Part shown: piece by piece, positions 1-8,041 of the stretch | Layout: every line of letters begins with the position of its first letter | Position numbering within the stretch: the first letter of the stretch is position 1 | NCBI GenBank assembly: GCA_023432225.1 | Contig: JAEYUW010000026.1 | Span: forward strand, 42,353-106,352 | Source of the DNA: Verrucomicrobiota bacterium | GTDB lineage: Bacteria; Verrucomicrobiota; Verrucomicrobiia; Opitutales; Opitutaceae | Length of the DNA: 64,000 nt | Direction: 5' to 3' | Program-made: the position numbers and the translations under genes | Notes under the pieces: generated by a model | Told to the model about the DNA's origin: nothing | Seen by the model: the letters and a program-made list of their open reading frames with translations, nothing else | The model's database searches: none

Positions 1-245
1 TCGCCGTGACGAATCGCATCGGCGTGGAAACGCCGGAAGGCGGCGACGGTATCGAGTTCTGGGGCCAGAGCTTCATCGCCGGCACCAGCGGCCAAATCCT
101 CAAGAAGGGCAGCGTCGACCAGGAAGAGATTCTCCTCCAGGAAATCGATCTCGAGAAAGTCGACGTCACGCGCACGCACTGGCCATTCCTCCGCGACCGC
201 CGCATCGACGCCTACGGCGACCTGACGAAGCGGTTCCGCGACTGA
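1..245 (+). CDS. aguB: N-carbamoylputrescine amidase, C-terminal part (cut by window start)
   Basis: This is the 3' end of a carbon-nitrogen hydrolase gene whose start lies before the window; the first complete codon is at position 3. The visible 81 residues contain the family's C-terminal block: AVTNRIG, then FWGQSFIAGTSGQIL, a long beta strand EEILLQEIDLEKV, and the W-x2-LRDRRIDAYGDL ending typical of N-carbamoylputrescine amidases. The enzyme hydrolyses N-carbamoylputrescine to putrescine, CO2 and ammonia in the cytoplasm. The next gene, 70 bases on, is agmatine deiminase, which makes its substrate, so the pair reads as a putrescine operon. The catalytic Glu-Lys-Cys residues lie in the missing part, so activity cannot be checked. 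Another nitrilase-family amidase is possible but the neighbour argues for aguB. Confidence 0.86.
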   Translation, partial: AVTNRIGVETPEGGDGIEFWGQSFIAGTSGQILKKGSVDQEEILLQEIDLEKVDVTRTHWPFLRDRRIDAYGDLTKRFRD

Positions 246-252
246 GTTTGCT

Positions 253-306
253 GTAGCGCAGGCGTCCCGCCTGCCCAAACACCGACTGCAGGCGGGACGC
301 CTGCGC
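253..306. repeat. REP-like inverted pair, family A
   Basis: Left arm starts GTAGCGCAGGCGTCCCGCC; the right arm (288-306) is its inverse complement. Each arm is itself a hairpin with a TCC loop. It lies between aguB and aguA. The right end has CACC rather than the CTAC seen in the second copy at 35821-35877. Confidence 0.8.
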
Positions 307-314
307 ACCTTTCC

Positions 315-1406
315 GTGTCCGCCAAAAAATCCAAGCCAACCGAAAAGACGAAATCGAAGCCCGAGACGCCCGCCGCACTCGGCTTTCGCATGCCCGCCGA
401 ATGGGAGCCGCAGGAAGCCGTCTGGCTTTCCTGGCCGCACAACTACGACTCGTGGCCCGGCCAGTTTCGCCCGGTGCCGTATGCGTTCGCGCGCTTCGTC
501 ACGCAGATCAGCCGCTTTCAGCACGTCCGCATCAACGCTGCCGCTCGCCTGCACAAGCGCGCCAAGCGCTTTTGCGAAAAGGCCGGCGCCGACATGTCGC
601 GCGTGACCTTCTACGATCACCCGACGAACGACGCCTGGTGCCGCGACCACGGCCCGATTTTCGTGAAGAACGACGCGACCGGCGAGGTCGCGCTGACCGA
701 CTGGGCCTACAACGCCTGGGGCGGCAAATACCCGCCCTACGATCTCGATAACCAGATCCCGCCCAGCATCGGTGAAAAGCTCGGCCTGCGCCGTTTCGAG
801 CACGACATGGTTCTCGAGGGCGGCTCGATCGACGTGAACGGCCAGGGCCTGCTCCTCACCAGCGAGCAATGCCTGCTGAACAAGAACCGCAACCCGCACC
901 TGTCGCGCACGCAGATCGAGAAGAACCTGAAGGACTATCTCGGCGTCACGAAAATCCTCTGGGTCGGCGACGGCATCATCGGCGACGACACCGACGGTCA
1001 CATCGACGACATCACGCGCTTCTACAAGCCCGACGGTTTCATCACCTGCGTCGAGCCGAACGAGCGCGACAAGAACCACAAGATCCTCGCGGAAAACCTC
1101 GAGCGCCTGAAGTCGTTCCGCACGCCGGAGGGCAAGAAGTTCTCGATCGTCGAGCTGCCGATGCCGAAGCCGTTCGCGTTTCAGCGTCAGCGCGTGCCGG
1201 CGAGCTACGCGAATTTTCTCATCATCAACGGTGCGGTGCTCATGCCGACGTTCCGCCAGAAGGTGCGCGACGCGCAGGCGCTCGAGATCGTCGGTAGCTG
1301 TTTCCCCGGCCGCGAGGCGATCGGCATCGATTGCTACCACATGATCTGGGGTCTCGGCACGCTGCACTGCCTCTCGCAACAACAACCCGCCGCCGGCAAA
1401 GCCTAA
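315..1406 (+). CDS. aguA: Agmatine deiminase
   Basis: Converts agmatine to N-carbamoylputrescine and ammonia in the cytoplasm (peptidyl-arginine deiminase-type fold). Family landmarks are present in order: MPAEWEPQEAVWLSWP near the N-terminus, DAWCRDHGPIF, EGGSIDVNGQG, GDDTDGHIDDITRF, and the C-terminal GTLHCLSQQQP box with the catalytic cysteine at residue 352. The length of 363 aa is normal. The start is uncertain: GTG at 315 gives a lysine-rich 25-residue extension, while ATG at 390 starts exactly at MPAEWEP, where the family usually begins; no clear ribosome binding site precedes either. It follows aguB in the same direction and works directly upstream of it. With speA at 39930-41870 (minus) the full arginine-to-putrescine route is in this window. 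Confidence 0.95.
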   Translation: MSAKKSKPTEKTKSKPETPAALGFRMPAEWEPQEAVWLSWPHNYDSWPGQFRPVPYAFARFVTQISRFQHVRINAAARLHKRAKRFCEKAGADMSRVTFYDHPTNDAWCRDHGPIFVKNDATGEVALTDWAYNAWGGKYPPYDLDNQIPPSIGEKLGLRRFEHDMVLEGGSIDVNGQGLLLTSEQCLLNKNRNPHLSRTQIEKNLKDYLGVTKILWVGDGIIGDDTDGHIDDITRFYKPDGFITCVEPNERDKNHKILAENLERLKSFRTPEGKKFSIVELPMPKPFAFQRQRVPASYANFLIINGAVLMPTFRQKVRDAQALEIVGSCFPGREAIGIDCYHMIWGLGTLHCLSQQQPAAGKA

Positions 1407-1454
1407 CCTGAGCGCGCGGCACCGCGCCGTCGTGTAACTTCAGTCCCCGCTTGC

Positions 1455-1528
1455 TGTCATTCTGAGCGCAGCGAAGAATCCAGACGCGCGCGTAACCGTC
1501 TGGATTCTTCGCTGCGCTCAGAATGACA
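1455..1528. repeat. Perfect 32-bp inverted repeat
   Basis: Arms 1455-1486 and 1497-1528 are exact inverse complements (TGTCATTCTGAGCGCAGCGA...) around a 10-base loop. Sequences of this TGTCATTCTGAGCG type are scattered in many bacterial genomes. The last bases overlap a possible ATG at 1528 of the next gene. As RNA it would form a very stable hairpin after aguA but has no U-tract on either side. Confidence 0.9.
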
Positions 1529-1539
1529 TGCCTCCAAAC

Positions 1540-2010
1540 ATGAAACGCCTTTTCTGTCTCCTCTCGCTGCTCAGCCTAGTCTTCCTCGCCGGCTGCGAAT
1601 CCCTCGAGTCGCGCGTGCGCGACCGCTTCACCGACGTGCCGCCGAAGACGCAGACGGTCGACGGCGATACGCGTGCCGTCTACTACGCGGCGCAAGCGGC
1701 GTTCAAGCGCCTGGACTTCAACCTGACACGCTCGTCCGTCGGTGATCTTCGGGTCGAAGCTGCGAGCCGCATCAACACCAGCGTGGCGTTCGCCGACTCG
1801 CGTCAGCTTGTCGCGCAGGTGACGATTGCCTCCGTCGGCCCAACCCAGTCCGAGGTCAGCATGCGCCTCACGGAGCAGGTCGAGGCACAGGGCCTCGGTG
1901 GCCCGAACGAGCGGCCGCTGCGCGAGCACGGCTTCTACGAGACGTATTTCGCTGTGTTGCAGCAGGTTTTGTCCGAGCAAAAGGCCGCGCCGGCCGAGCC
2001 GCGGCGCTGA
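1540..2010 (+). CDS. Small lipoprotein of unknown function
   Basis: A 156-residue protein with a lipoprotein signal: MKRL, a hydrophobic stretch, and lipobox LAGC with the lipidated cysteine at residue 19. It is therefore expected to be anchored in a membrane facing the periplasm. The mature part has a segment VYYAAQAAFKRLDFNLTRS followed by beta-rich sequence, reminiscent of the DUF3568-type small lipoproteins, but I do not recognise a defined function. I chose ATG 1540 because it gives a standard signal peptide; ATG 1528 is only four codons upstream and lies in the end of a palindromic repeat. The C-terminus is Pro/Ala/Arg-rich. It stands alone between aguA and rpsA, separated from each by inverted repeats. 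Confidence 0.82.
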   Translation: MKRLFCLLSLLSLVFLAGCESLESRVRDRFTDVPPKTQTVDGDTRAVYYAAQAAFKRLDFNLTRSSVGDLRVEAASRINTSVAFADSRQLVAQVTIASVGPTQSEVSMRLTEQVEAQGLGGPNERPLREHGFYETYFAVLQQVLSEQKAAPAEPRR

Positions 2011-2016
2011 TCATCG

Positions 2017-2091
2017 GGAGGGCGCCGCTCCGTCGGCGCCGAGCCGAAAACGTGGCGGGAGCCGAGCGGCGGCGACGGAGCGCCGCCCTCC
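2017..2091. repeat. GC-rich inverted repeat
   Basis: Imperfect palindrome beginning GGAGGGCGCCGCTCCGTCGG and ending in the inverse GAGCGCCGCCCTCC. The following 2092-2321 up to rpsA holds no gene I can support; it must carry the rpsA promoter and leader, but no clear -35/-10 pair stands out. Confidence 0.75.
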
Positions 2092-2321
2092 AAATATGCC
2101 CGCGCGGACGCGATTTTCGGGCGGCGGATTTTTCCGCTTGCCGGGCAGGGGGCCTTCCGGGACTTTCGTCCCCTTTCGCGGCGTTCTTCGTCACAGCCGG
2201 TGCTGCCGCGGCACTCCCACCGGCCTTTGCTAGAAACAATCAACCCACGGATCCGCAAGGGTCCACCGCCTGGAAGGCGCGCGGCGTCGGAGTGCGACGT
2301 TCGTCTTCGGCACACAGTCAA

Positions 2322-3995
2322 ATGAGTTCGTTAATGGAACAGCTGCTCGAGCAATCCTCCTTCGACAAATTGAAGGAAGGCACGATGGTCCCGGGCACGA
2401 TCACGGAAATCCGCGCCAACGAAGTTATCGTCGATATCGGCGGCAAAGCCGAAGGCTCGATCCCGGCCAATGAATTCTTCGACCTCGGCGAGCTGCAAGT
2501 CGGCTCCTCGATCGAAGTCCTCCTCGAGAAGCTCGAGGACAAGGAAGGCAATCCCGTCCTTTCCTACGAAAAGGCTCAGCAGAAGAAGAACTGGGAAAAC
2601 ATCCTCACGCGCTGCAACGAAGGCTCCATCGTCTCGGGCCGCGTGAAGGGCAAGGTCAAGGGCGGCCTCCTCGTCTCCATCGGCGTGGACTCCTTCCTCC
2701 CGGCCTCGCACATCGACATCCAGCCGCCGAAGAACCTCGATCAGTATCTCGGCCAGACCTACGACTTCAAGGTCCTCAAAATTAACCACGAGCGGAAGAA
2801 CATCGTTCTCTCCCGCCGCGAGCTCATCGAAGAGCAGCGCCAGCAAAAGCGCCGCGACCTCCTCGAGAAGCTCCAACCCGGCCAGGTCCGCAAGGGCGTC
2901 GTCAAGAACATCACCGACTTCGGCGCGTTCATCGACCTCGACGGCATGGACGGCCTGCTCCACATCACCGACATGTCCTGGGGCCGCATCGGTCACCCGT
3001 CCGAAATGCTCAAGCAGGGCGAGGAGATCGAGGTCATGGTCATCGACATCAACCGCGAGAAAGAGCGCGTCTCCCTCGGCCTCAAGCAGACCAAGAACAA
3101 TCCGTGGGACAACATCGACCACAAGTTCCCGGTCGGCGCCAAGGTCCGCGGCAAGGTCGTCAACCTCGTCCCCTACGGCGCGTTCATCGAACTCGAGCCG
3201 GGCGTCGAAGGTCTCGTCCACATCACCGAGATGTCCTGGACCAAGCGCATCAGCAAACCGTCCGAACTCCTCAAGGTCGGCCAGGAACTCGATGCGGTCG
3301 TCCTCGGCATCCAGAAGGACGAGCAGAAGATCTCGCTCGGCCTCCGCCAGCTCGAGCCCAACCCGTGGGATATGGTCCGCCACAACTACCCGGTGGGCGC
3401 TCGCGTCCGCGGCAAGGTGCGCAACATGACCACCTACGGCGCCTTCATCGAACTCGAGGAAGGCATCGACGGCATGGTCCACGTCTCCGACATGAGCTGG
3501 ACCCGCAAGGTCAACCACCCGTCCGAAGTCCTCAAGAAGGGCGACGAAGTCGACGCCATCGTGCTCGACGTCGATCCGAACCAGCAGCGCATCAGCCTCG
3601 GCATGAAGCAGCTCATGACGGATCCGTGGACGGACATCGACGCGCACTTCCGCATCGGCGACGTCGTTCAAGGCACCGTTTCGAAGATCGCCAACTTTGG
3701 CGCCTTCGTGGAGCTGAAGGACGGCATCGACGGCATGGTGCACATCTCGCAGATCAAGGAAGACCGCGTCGAGAAGGTGAAGGACGAGCTCAAGCCCGGC
3801 CAGCAGGTCACCGCGCGCGTCGTGAAGATCGACCGCGACGGCCGCCGCATCGGCCTCTCGATCAAGGCCGCCAACTACTCGGCCGAGCAGCTCGCGCAGG
3901 AGACCGCCTCCTACGAGCAGTTCACCAAGCAGAGCCACGGCACCGACCTCACGAACCTCGGCGATATCTTCGACGAGGCCGCGAAGAAGGAATAA
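2322..3995 (+). CDS. rpsA: 30S ribosomal protein S1
   Basis: The 557-residue product has six S1 RNA-binding domains in tandem, the same length as E. coli S1. S1 binds mRNA on the small ribosomal subunit and helps unfold and place it for initiation. The first two domains (about residues 20-170) are divergent, as usual for the ribosome-binding part. The last four are close copies around the core GxVxxxxxYGAFIELExGxxGxVHxxxMSW, e.g. KNITDFGAFIDLDGMDGLLH and VNLVPYGAFIELEPGVEG. The start at ATG 2322 (MSSLMEQLLEQSSFDKL) was preferred to longer upstream reading because it gives the canonical N-terminus and the upstream extension is low-complexity. An intrinsic terminator follows at 4033. The gene is monocistronic as far as can be seen. 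Confidence 0.96.
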   Translation: MSSLMEQLLEQSSFDKLKEGTMVPGTITEIRANEVIVDIGGKAEGSIPANEFFDLGELQVGSSIEVLLEKLEDKEGNPVLSYEKAQQKKNWENILTRCNEGSIVSGRVKGKVKGGLLVSIGVDSFLPASHIDIQPPKNLDQYLGQTYDFKVLKINHERKNIVLSRRELIEEQRQQKRRDLLEKLQPGQVRKGVVKNITDFGAFIDLDGMDGLLHITDMSWGRIGHPSEMLKQGEEIEVMVIDINREKERVSLGLKQTKNNPWDNIDHKFPVGAKVRGKVVNLVPYGAFIELEPGVEGLVHITEMSWTKRISKPSELLKVGQELDAVVLGIQKDEQKISLGLRQLEPNPWDMVRHNYPVGARVRGKVRNMTTYGAFIELEEGIDGMVHVSDMSWTRKVNHPSEVLKKGDEVDAIVLDVDPNQQRISLGMKQLMTDPWTDIDAHFRIGDVVQGTVSKIANFGAFVELKDGIDGMVHISQIKEDRVEKVKDELKPGQQVTARVVKIDRDGRRIGLSIKAANYSAEQLAQETASYEQFTKQSHGTDLTNLGDIFDEAAKKE

Positions 3996-4032
3996 GCGCC
4001 TCTGCTTCGCGACTCTCGCGAAACACTCTCAA

Positions 4033-4066
4033 GGCGCCCGCAGCGATGCGGGCGCCTTTTTCTTTT
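4033..4066 (+). terminator. Intrinsic terminator of rpsA
   Basis: Nine-bp stem GGCGCCCGC / GCGGGCGCC with a six-base loop, followed by TTTTTCTTTT. It lies 37 bases after the rpsA stop codon. Confidence 0.9.
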
Positions 4067-4067
4067 C

Positions 4068-4115
4068 GTAGGTCCGGTCTGTGACCGGACCGGGCCAGTC
4101 GCAGACTGGCCCTAC
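4068..4115. repeat. REP-like pair, family D
   Basis: GTAGGTCCGGTCTGTGACC and, inverted, GGGCCAGTCGCAGACTGGCCCTAC: two hairpins head to head with GTAG/CTAC ends. The two arms differ in stem sequence but keep the pattern stem-TCTGTGA-stem seen in the copies at 16016 and 31570. It abuts the rpsA terminator. Confidence 0.75.
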
Positions 4116-4166
4116 GGCCCGCGCGCGAAGCCTGGCGAGCCACGATCTCGTATCTCAGCTCCTTTT

Positions 4167-4272
4167 GTGATTGCGAGGAGCCGGAGCGACGAAGCCACCG
4201 AGCGGAGCGAGAGCATGACATCCAGCGCGCGCTGGATCGCCACGCCCGACTACGTCGGGCTCGCGATGACAA
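4167..4272. repeat. Mosaic GATTGCGAGGAG...CGCGATGACA repeat
   Basis: Left end TGATTGCGAGGAGCCGGAG and right end GGGCTCGCGATGACA correspond to the ends of another widespread intergenic repeat type; internal hairpins CAGCGCGCGCTG and GCCCGACTACGTCGGGC are visible. The interval 3996-4437 contains only this, the rpsA terminator and two REP-like pairs; I see no gene in it. Confidence 0.6.
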
Positions 4273-4318
4273 AAAGGCATGATGCCTGTCGCTCAGCCGC
4301 GCGTGAGTCCGCAGCCAT

Positions 4319-4402
4319 GTAGGTTGCGCGCTTGCGCGCAACTCTCCCATGAACCCCCTTCGGTCTCGTTTGTTCAAGTGGCGCGGCAAGCGCGCCACCT
4401 AC
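4319..4402. repeat. REP-like pair, family C
   Basis: GTAGGTTGCGCGCTTGCGC at the left, and the inverted GGCGCGGCAAGCGCGCCACCTAC at the right, about 40 bases apart. Both halves are hairpins with a short CTTG or GCAAG turn. Other copies are at 35733-35800 and 58555-58650. Confidence 0.78.
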
Positions 4403-4437
4403 ATTGCCGCGAGCGTTCGAGATAGCACGAAAGCTCG

Positions 4438-5403
4438 TCACTCCTCCGTCGTCCGCCGCCGCCACGCGTCCAGCAGCACCGCGGCGATGATGATGCCGCC
4501 GGTCACGATTTCCTGCACCCAGTTTGACAGGCCGACTTTCGTGCAGCCGTTCGCCACGACGCTCATGATGAGCGCGCCGATCAGTGTTCCGACAATCGTG
4601 CCCTGACCGCCGGAGAGGCTCGCGCCGCCGATCACGACCGCGGCGATGATGTTCAATTCGAGGCCGACCGCCGTCGTGGGATCGCCTCCTGTCAGATAAG
4701 AAAATTGCAGCACGGCGCCGAGTCCGGCGAACAGGCCGCCCAGCGCATAGACGAGCACTTTCACGCGCTCCACGGGCACGCCGCACAAGCGAGCGGTGAG
4801 CTCATTCGAGCCGACGGCGAACACGTGGCGGCCAAAGCGCGTGTAACGCAGCGCCAGTGCCACGATCACGGCGAAGCCGAGCATCAGCCACACGCCGCCG
4901 GGCAAGGTGCCGCGGTCGCCCAAGAGCATGAATTTGTTCAGCCAGGTCTCGTCAGGGTAAATCGGTTGCTCGTTGGCGAGGCCCTTCGCCGCGCCGCGCA
5001 GTGCGCCCATCATGCCCAGCGTGACGACGAACGGCAGCAGCCGCAGCCGCGTGATCAATGCTCCGGAAAATGCGCCGCACGCCGTCGCCGCCGCGATACC
5101 GCCGAGCGCGGCGAGCAGCGGGCTCCAACCGGCGTTCAACAGTCGCGCGATCACGATCGTGCCGAGCGCGATGATCGAGCCGACGGACAAATCGATGCCG
5201 CCGGCGACGATCACCAGCGTCATGCCGAGCGCGGCGATGCCGATAACGGCGGTCTGCTGGAGCACGATGGCGAAGTTGTCCCACGTCGCGAATGTCGACC
5301 ACTCGAGCGAGGCGAACAGAATGCACACGGCGAGCAGGCCGAAAAACGGCCCGAAATTCACGAGGCTGCGGCGGGCGAGACTGGGAGCGGGTGCTTCAGA
5401 CAT
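4438..5403 (-). CDS. Ribose-type sugar ABC transporter permease
   Basis: A 321-residue inner-membrane permease of the BPD_transp_2 (RbsC/AraH) family. It has about eight to ten hydrophobic segments and the hallmark GMTLVIVAGGIDLSVGSIIALG near residues 59-80, plus the C-terminal NIIAAVVIGGASLSGGQGT block that contacts the ATPase. It forms the channel through which a sugar delivered by the binding protein crosses the membrane. Its ATG lies inside the end of the upstream ATPase gene (8-base overlap), so the two are translationally coupled. Gene order in transcription is binding protein, ATPase, permease. The substrate cannot be read from sequence: ribose, xylose, galactose, autoinducer-2 and others share this fold. 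Confidence 0.93.
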   Translation of the reverse strand: MSEAPAPSLARRSLVNFGPFFGLLAVCILFASLEWSTFATWDNFAIVLQQTAVIGIAALGMTLVIVAGGIDLSVGSIIALGTIVIARLLNAGWSPLLAALGGIAAATACGAFSGALITRLRLLPFVVTLGMMGALRGAAKGLANEQPIYPDETWLNKFMLLGDRGTLPGGVWLMLGFAVIVALALRYTRFGRHVFAVGSNELTARLCGVPVERVKVLVYALGGLFAGLGAVLQFSYLTGGDPTTAVGLELNIIAAVVIGGASLSGGQGTIVGTLIGALIMSVVANGCTKVGLSNWVQEIVTGGIIIAAVLLDAWRRRTTEE

Positions 5404-6883
5404 GTTCGGAAGAGGCGGCGCCGGTCGCGGCGAGCATGATGCTATGCTCGGTCCACTCGGCGGCGGGCAGGGCAGGGCTGAGTTCGCCGCGGCACATCAC
5501 CGCGATGCGGTCGCAGGTGCCGAGCAACTCGGGCAGGTAACTGCTCACCATGAGCACGGCGCGGCCCTGGCACGCGAGTTCGTCGATCAGGCGGTAAATC
5601 TGCTGCTTCGCACCGATGTCGACGCCGCGCGTCGGCTCGTCGAGGAGGAGCACATCGGCGCCGTTGCGCAGCAGGCGGCCGAGCGCGATTTTTTGCTGGT
5701 TGCCGCCGGAGAGCTGGCGGGCGGATTGTTGCGGACCGGCACAACGCACGCTGAGACGCGAAATCCAGTCGCGCGTTTCGGCGGCGAGCGCTGCGGGACG
5801 GATGAAGCGGCCGAGTCGCGGCAGCGTCAGGTTTTCCTCGAGGCTGCGATCAAGCGCGAGGCCTTCGTCCTTGCGGTCCTCGCAGAGGAAACCGAGGCCT
5901 TGCTCCCAACGGTGCAACGGCGAACTCGGGCCGGCGTAGGTGCCGACACGGATTTCTCCGCTTCGCACGACATCGAGCGCGAAGATCGTGCGCAGCAATT
6001 CGCTGCGGCCGGCGCCGACGACGCCGGCAAGGCCGAGCACCTCGCCACGGCGCAACGTCAGCGAGGCGCGGCGGGGTTTGCGCGCGCCGGCGACGGCGAC
6101 GCATTCGAGGACGAGCTCGCCGGGCGTGCGGGGCGAGCGTTGGTAGAGTTCGTCGACGTTGCGGCCGACCATCAGCTCGGCGATGCGGTCCTTGGTGGTG
6201 TCGGCGGTGCAACCGGTCGCGACGGAACGACCGTCGCGCAGGACGGTGTAGCGGTCGGTGAGTGCCTGCACTTCCTCGAGGAAATGCGAAATGTAGATCA
6301 CCGACTGGCCCTGGTCGCGCAGGCGGCGAACGAGCGTGAACAGTTTCTGTGCGTCGACCTGCGTGAGGCTCGAGGTCGGCTCGTCCAGCACGAGCACGCG
6401 GCAACCGAGCGCAAGCGCGCGGCCAATTTCGATGAGTTGTTGCTCGGCGACGCTCAGGCGGCCGGCGGGCGCGTCGAGCGGGATGTCGGCGCGGCCGAGT
6501 TGCGCGAGCGTCTCGGCGGCGATGCGACGCGATTCGGCGTGTCGGACGAGGAAGCCGCGGCGCGGCTCGGCGCCGAGCACGAGGTTCTCGACGACGCTGA
6601 GGTGCGGTGCGATCGCGAGTTCTTGGTTGACCATCGCGACGCCGGCGCGGCGCGATTCGAGGGGATTGCGCGGAGCGAAAGGCTCGCCATCGAGTTCGAG
6701 CGCGCCGGCATCGGGTGCGTGCACGCCGGAGAGAACCTTCATCAAGGTGCTCTTGCCCGCGCCGTTTTCGCCGACGAGGGCATGGATTTCGCCAGCGCGG
6801 ACTTCAAGGTCGACGCCGTCGAGGGCGAGCGTGGCGCCGAAGCGTTTGCGGATGCCGGAGAGGCGGAGACGCGGACCGGACAC
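5396..6883 (-). CDS. Ribose-type sugar ABC transporter, double ATP-binding protein
   Basis: A 495-residue protein made of two fused ABC ATPase domains, the arrangement of RbsA/MglA/XylG. Domain 1 (about 1-240) has Walker A GENGAGKST, signature LSVAEQQ and Walker B VLVLDEPTSSL. Domain 2 (about 250-490) has the usual degenerate Walker A GVVGAGRSE, signature LSGGNQQKIALGRLL and Walker B VLLLDEPTRGVDIGAKQQIY. It energises sugar import by the permease at 4438-5403. It begins six bases after the binding-protein stop codon, and its own end overlaps the permease start, so the three genes form one operon. The degenerate second Walker A is a family trait, not damage. Confidence 0.95.
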   Translation of the reverse strand: MSGPRLRLSGIRKRFGATLALDGVDLEVRAGEIHALVGENGAGKSTLMKVLSGVHAPDAGALELDGEPFAPRNPLESRRAGVAMVNQELAIAPHLSVVENLVLGAEPRRGFLVRHAESRRIAAETLAQLGRADIPLDAPAGRLSVAEQQLIEIGRALALGCRVLVLDEPTSSLTQVDAQKLFTLVRRLRDQGQSVIYISHFLEEVQALTDRYTVLRDGRSVATGCTADTTKDRIAELMVGRNVDELYQRSPRTPGELVLECVAVAGARKPRRASLTLRRGEVLGLAGVVGAGRSELLRTIFALDVVRSGEIRVGTYAGPSSPLHRWEQGLGFLCEDRKDEGLALDRSLEENLTLPRLGRFIRPAALAAETRDWISRLSVRCAGPQQSARQLSGGNQQKIALGRLLRNGADVLLLDEPTRGVDIGAKQQIYRLIDELACQGRAVLMVSSYLPELLGTCDRIAVMCRGELSPALPAAEWTEHSIMLAATGAASSEHV

Positions 6884-6889
6884 GGTCGG

Positions 6890-7840
6890 TCAGTTGCCGA
6901 TGACGGCGCGGACTTCAGGGGTGCTGATCGATTGCGGCGTCACCAGCACGCAGCCGGTGTCGACGATCGCGTCGACCTTTTCTCCGCGCAGGTGACGCAC
7001 GGCGGTCGTGACGCCGAGGTAACCCATCTTTTGCGGGTTCTGCGCGACGAGCGCCTGGATGTCGCCTTTCTTGAGGGCGGCGAGGAGGAAGGGCGTGGCG
7101 TCAAAGCCGACGAATTTCTTTTTGCCGGCGAGGCCGGTCTGGCGGAGCGCGAGGAGAAGGCCCTGTGTGCTGGACTCGTTCGGCGCGAAGACGCCGTCGG
7201 CTTCGCGGATTTTGTCGATGAGGTTCATCGCGGCGTCCTGCGCGGAGGAGATCGTGGCGCCGGCGTAGCGGTTCTCGACGAGAAGCTGGATGTCGGGATG
7301 GGCCTTCAGCACTTCGAGGAAACCGGCTTCGCGCGCGGCAGTGCTGGCGGAGCCTTCGGAATAGCGGAGCAGGACGACCTTGCCCTTGCCGCCGAGGAGG
7401 CGGACGAGTTCTTCGCCGGCGAGTTTGCCGCCGAGGTGGTTGTCGGTGGCGACGAAGCTGACGAAGTCCTTGCCGGGTTCCGCCTTGAGTCCGGAGTCGA
7501 AGATCACGACCGGAATGTTGCGTTCCATGGCGCTTTTCACCGGCGTGCGGAGGGCGGTGTCGTCGAGCGGGGCGAGGACGATGGCGCTGACGTTGGAGCC
7601 GAGAAATTGCTGCACGACACCGATCTGCTGCGCGCGGTCGTCTTCCTTGAGCGGGCCTTTCCAGAGGATTTCGACGTCCAGTTCTTTTCCGGCCTGGCGG
7701 GCGCCGGCTTCGACGGATTTCCAGAAGCTGTGCGTCGTGCCCTTGGGGATGACGGCGATTTTTTCGCCGGAGGCGCTGGCCGAGGCGGCCAGCAATGTGA
7801 GTGAGAGCGCGACAGGAGCGAGCAAACGCGAGAGCGTCAT
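6890..7840 (-). CDS. Periplasmic sugar-binding protein of the ABC importer
   Basis: A 316-residue substrate-binding protein of the Peripla_BP_4 (RbsB-like) family. A Sec signal peptide covers the first about 23 residues (hydrophobic run ending ASASASG). The mature part starts KIAVIPKGTTHSFWKSVEAG, the usual first strand and helix of this family. Also present are APLDDTAL, IPVVIFDSGL, FVATDNHLGG, and GVFAPNESSTQG on the second lobe, with KKFVGFDATPFLLAALKKG near the end. It captures sugar in the periplasm and delivers it to the membrane complex. It is the first gene of the operon, so it is expected to be the most strongly expressed. No sugar kinase or LacI-type regulator is next to it, which leaves the substrate open. 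Confidence 0.93.
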   Translation of the reverse strand: MTLSRLLAPVALSLTLLAASASASGEKIAVIPKGTTHSFWKSVEAGARQAGKELDVEILWKGPLKEDDRAQQIGVVQQFLGSNVSAIVLAPLDDTALRTPVKSAMERNIPVVIFDSGLKAEPGKDFVSFVATDNHLGGKLAGEELVRLLGGKGKVVLLRYSEGSASTAAREAGFLEVLKAHPDIQLLVENRYAGATISSAQDAAMNLIDKIREADGVFAPNESSTQGLLLALRQTGLAGKKKFVGFDATPFLLAALKKGDIQALVAQNPQKMGYLGVTTAVRHLRGEKVDAIVDTGCVLVTPQSISTPEVRAVIGN

Positions 7841-7900
7841 GGGGAAGCTGGGGTGAACGTTGAGGAGCCGCTCGCGGGGGAACTAAACAGCTCGGAAAGC

Positions 7901-7949
7901 AGTGCAAAATTGTGGAGTGAGTCGGCCGACCGCAAGGGCGGTTTGCACT
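7901..7949. promoter_or_regulatory. Possible operator pair upstream of the sugar importer
   Basis: AGTGCAAA (7901-7908) and its exact inverse TTTGCACT (7942-7949) flank the region where the promoter of the minus-strand importer operon should lie, 61-109 bases before its start codon. This could be a two-site operator for a regulator. An 8-bp inverted repeat with a 33-base gap may also arise by chance. Confidence 0.3.
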
Positions 7950-7975
7950 GATGACGCTCCTCAATTCTGAGGATT

Positions 7976-8006
7976 GAAAAAAAGGCGCCCCGCGAAACGG
8001 GACGCC
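7976..8006 (-). terminator. Intrinsic terminator of the sigma factor gene
   Basis: Read on the minus strand: GGCGTCCCG, loop TTTCG, CGGGGCGCC (one G-U pair), then a run of seven T. It lies 35 bases after the sigma factor stop codon. Confidence 0.88.
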
Positions 8007-8041
8007 TTGAAATCAGTCGTGATGAGCGGACCTGAAGTGGG

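Noticed and set aside
2331..3938. 535-codon open frame opposite rpsA
   Set aside because: Mirror of the S1 repeats; its own repeats simply reflect those of rpsA.
6100..6160. Inactive ATPase in the importer because of the odd second Walker A
   Set aside because: Degenerate GVVGAGRSE is usual in the second domain of RbsA-type proteins.
4973..7804. 943-codon open frame on the plus strand opposite the sugar ABC genes
   Set aside because: Composition (Ala/Arg/Glu/Gly-rich with no motifs) is that of an antisense shadow of the well-supported minus-strand genes.
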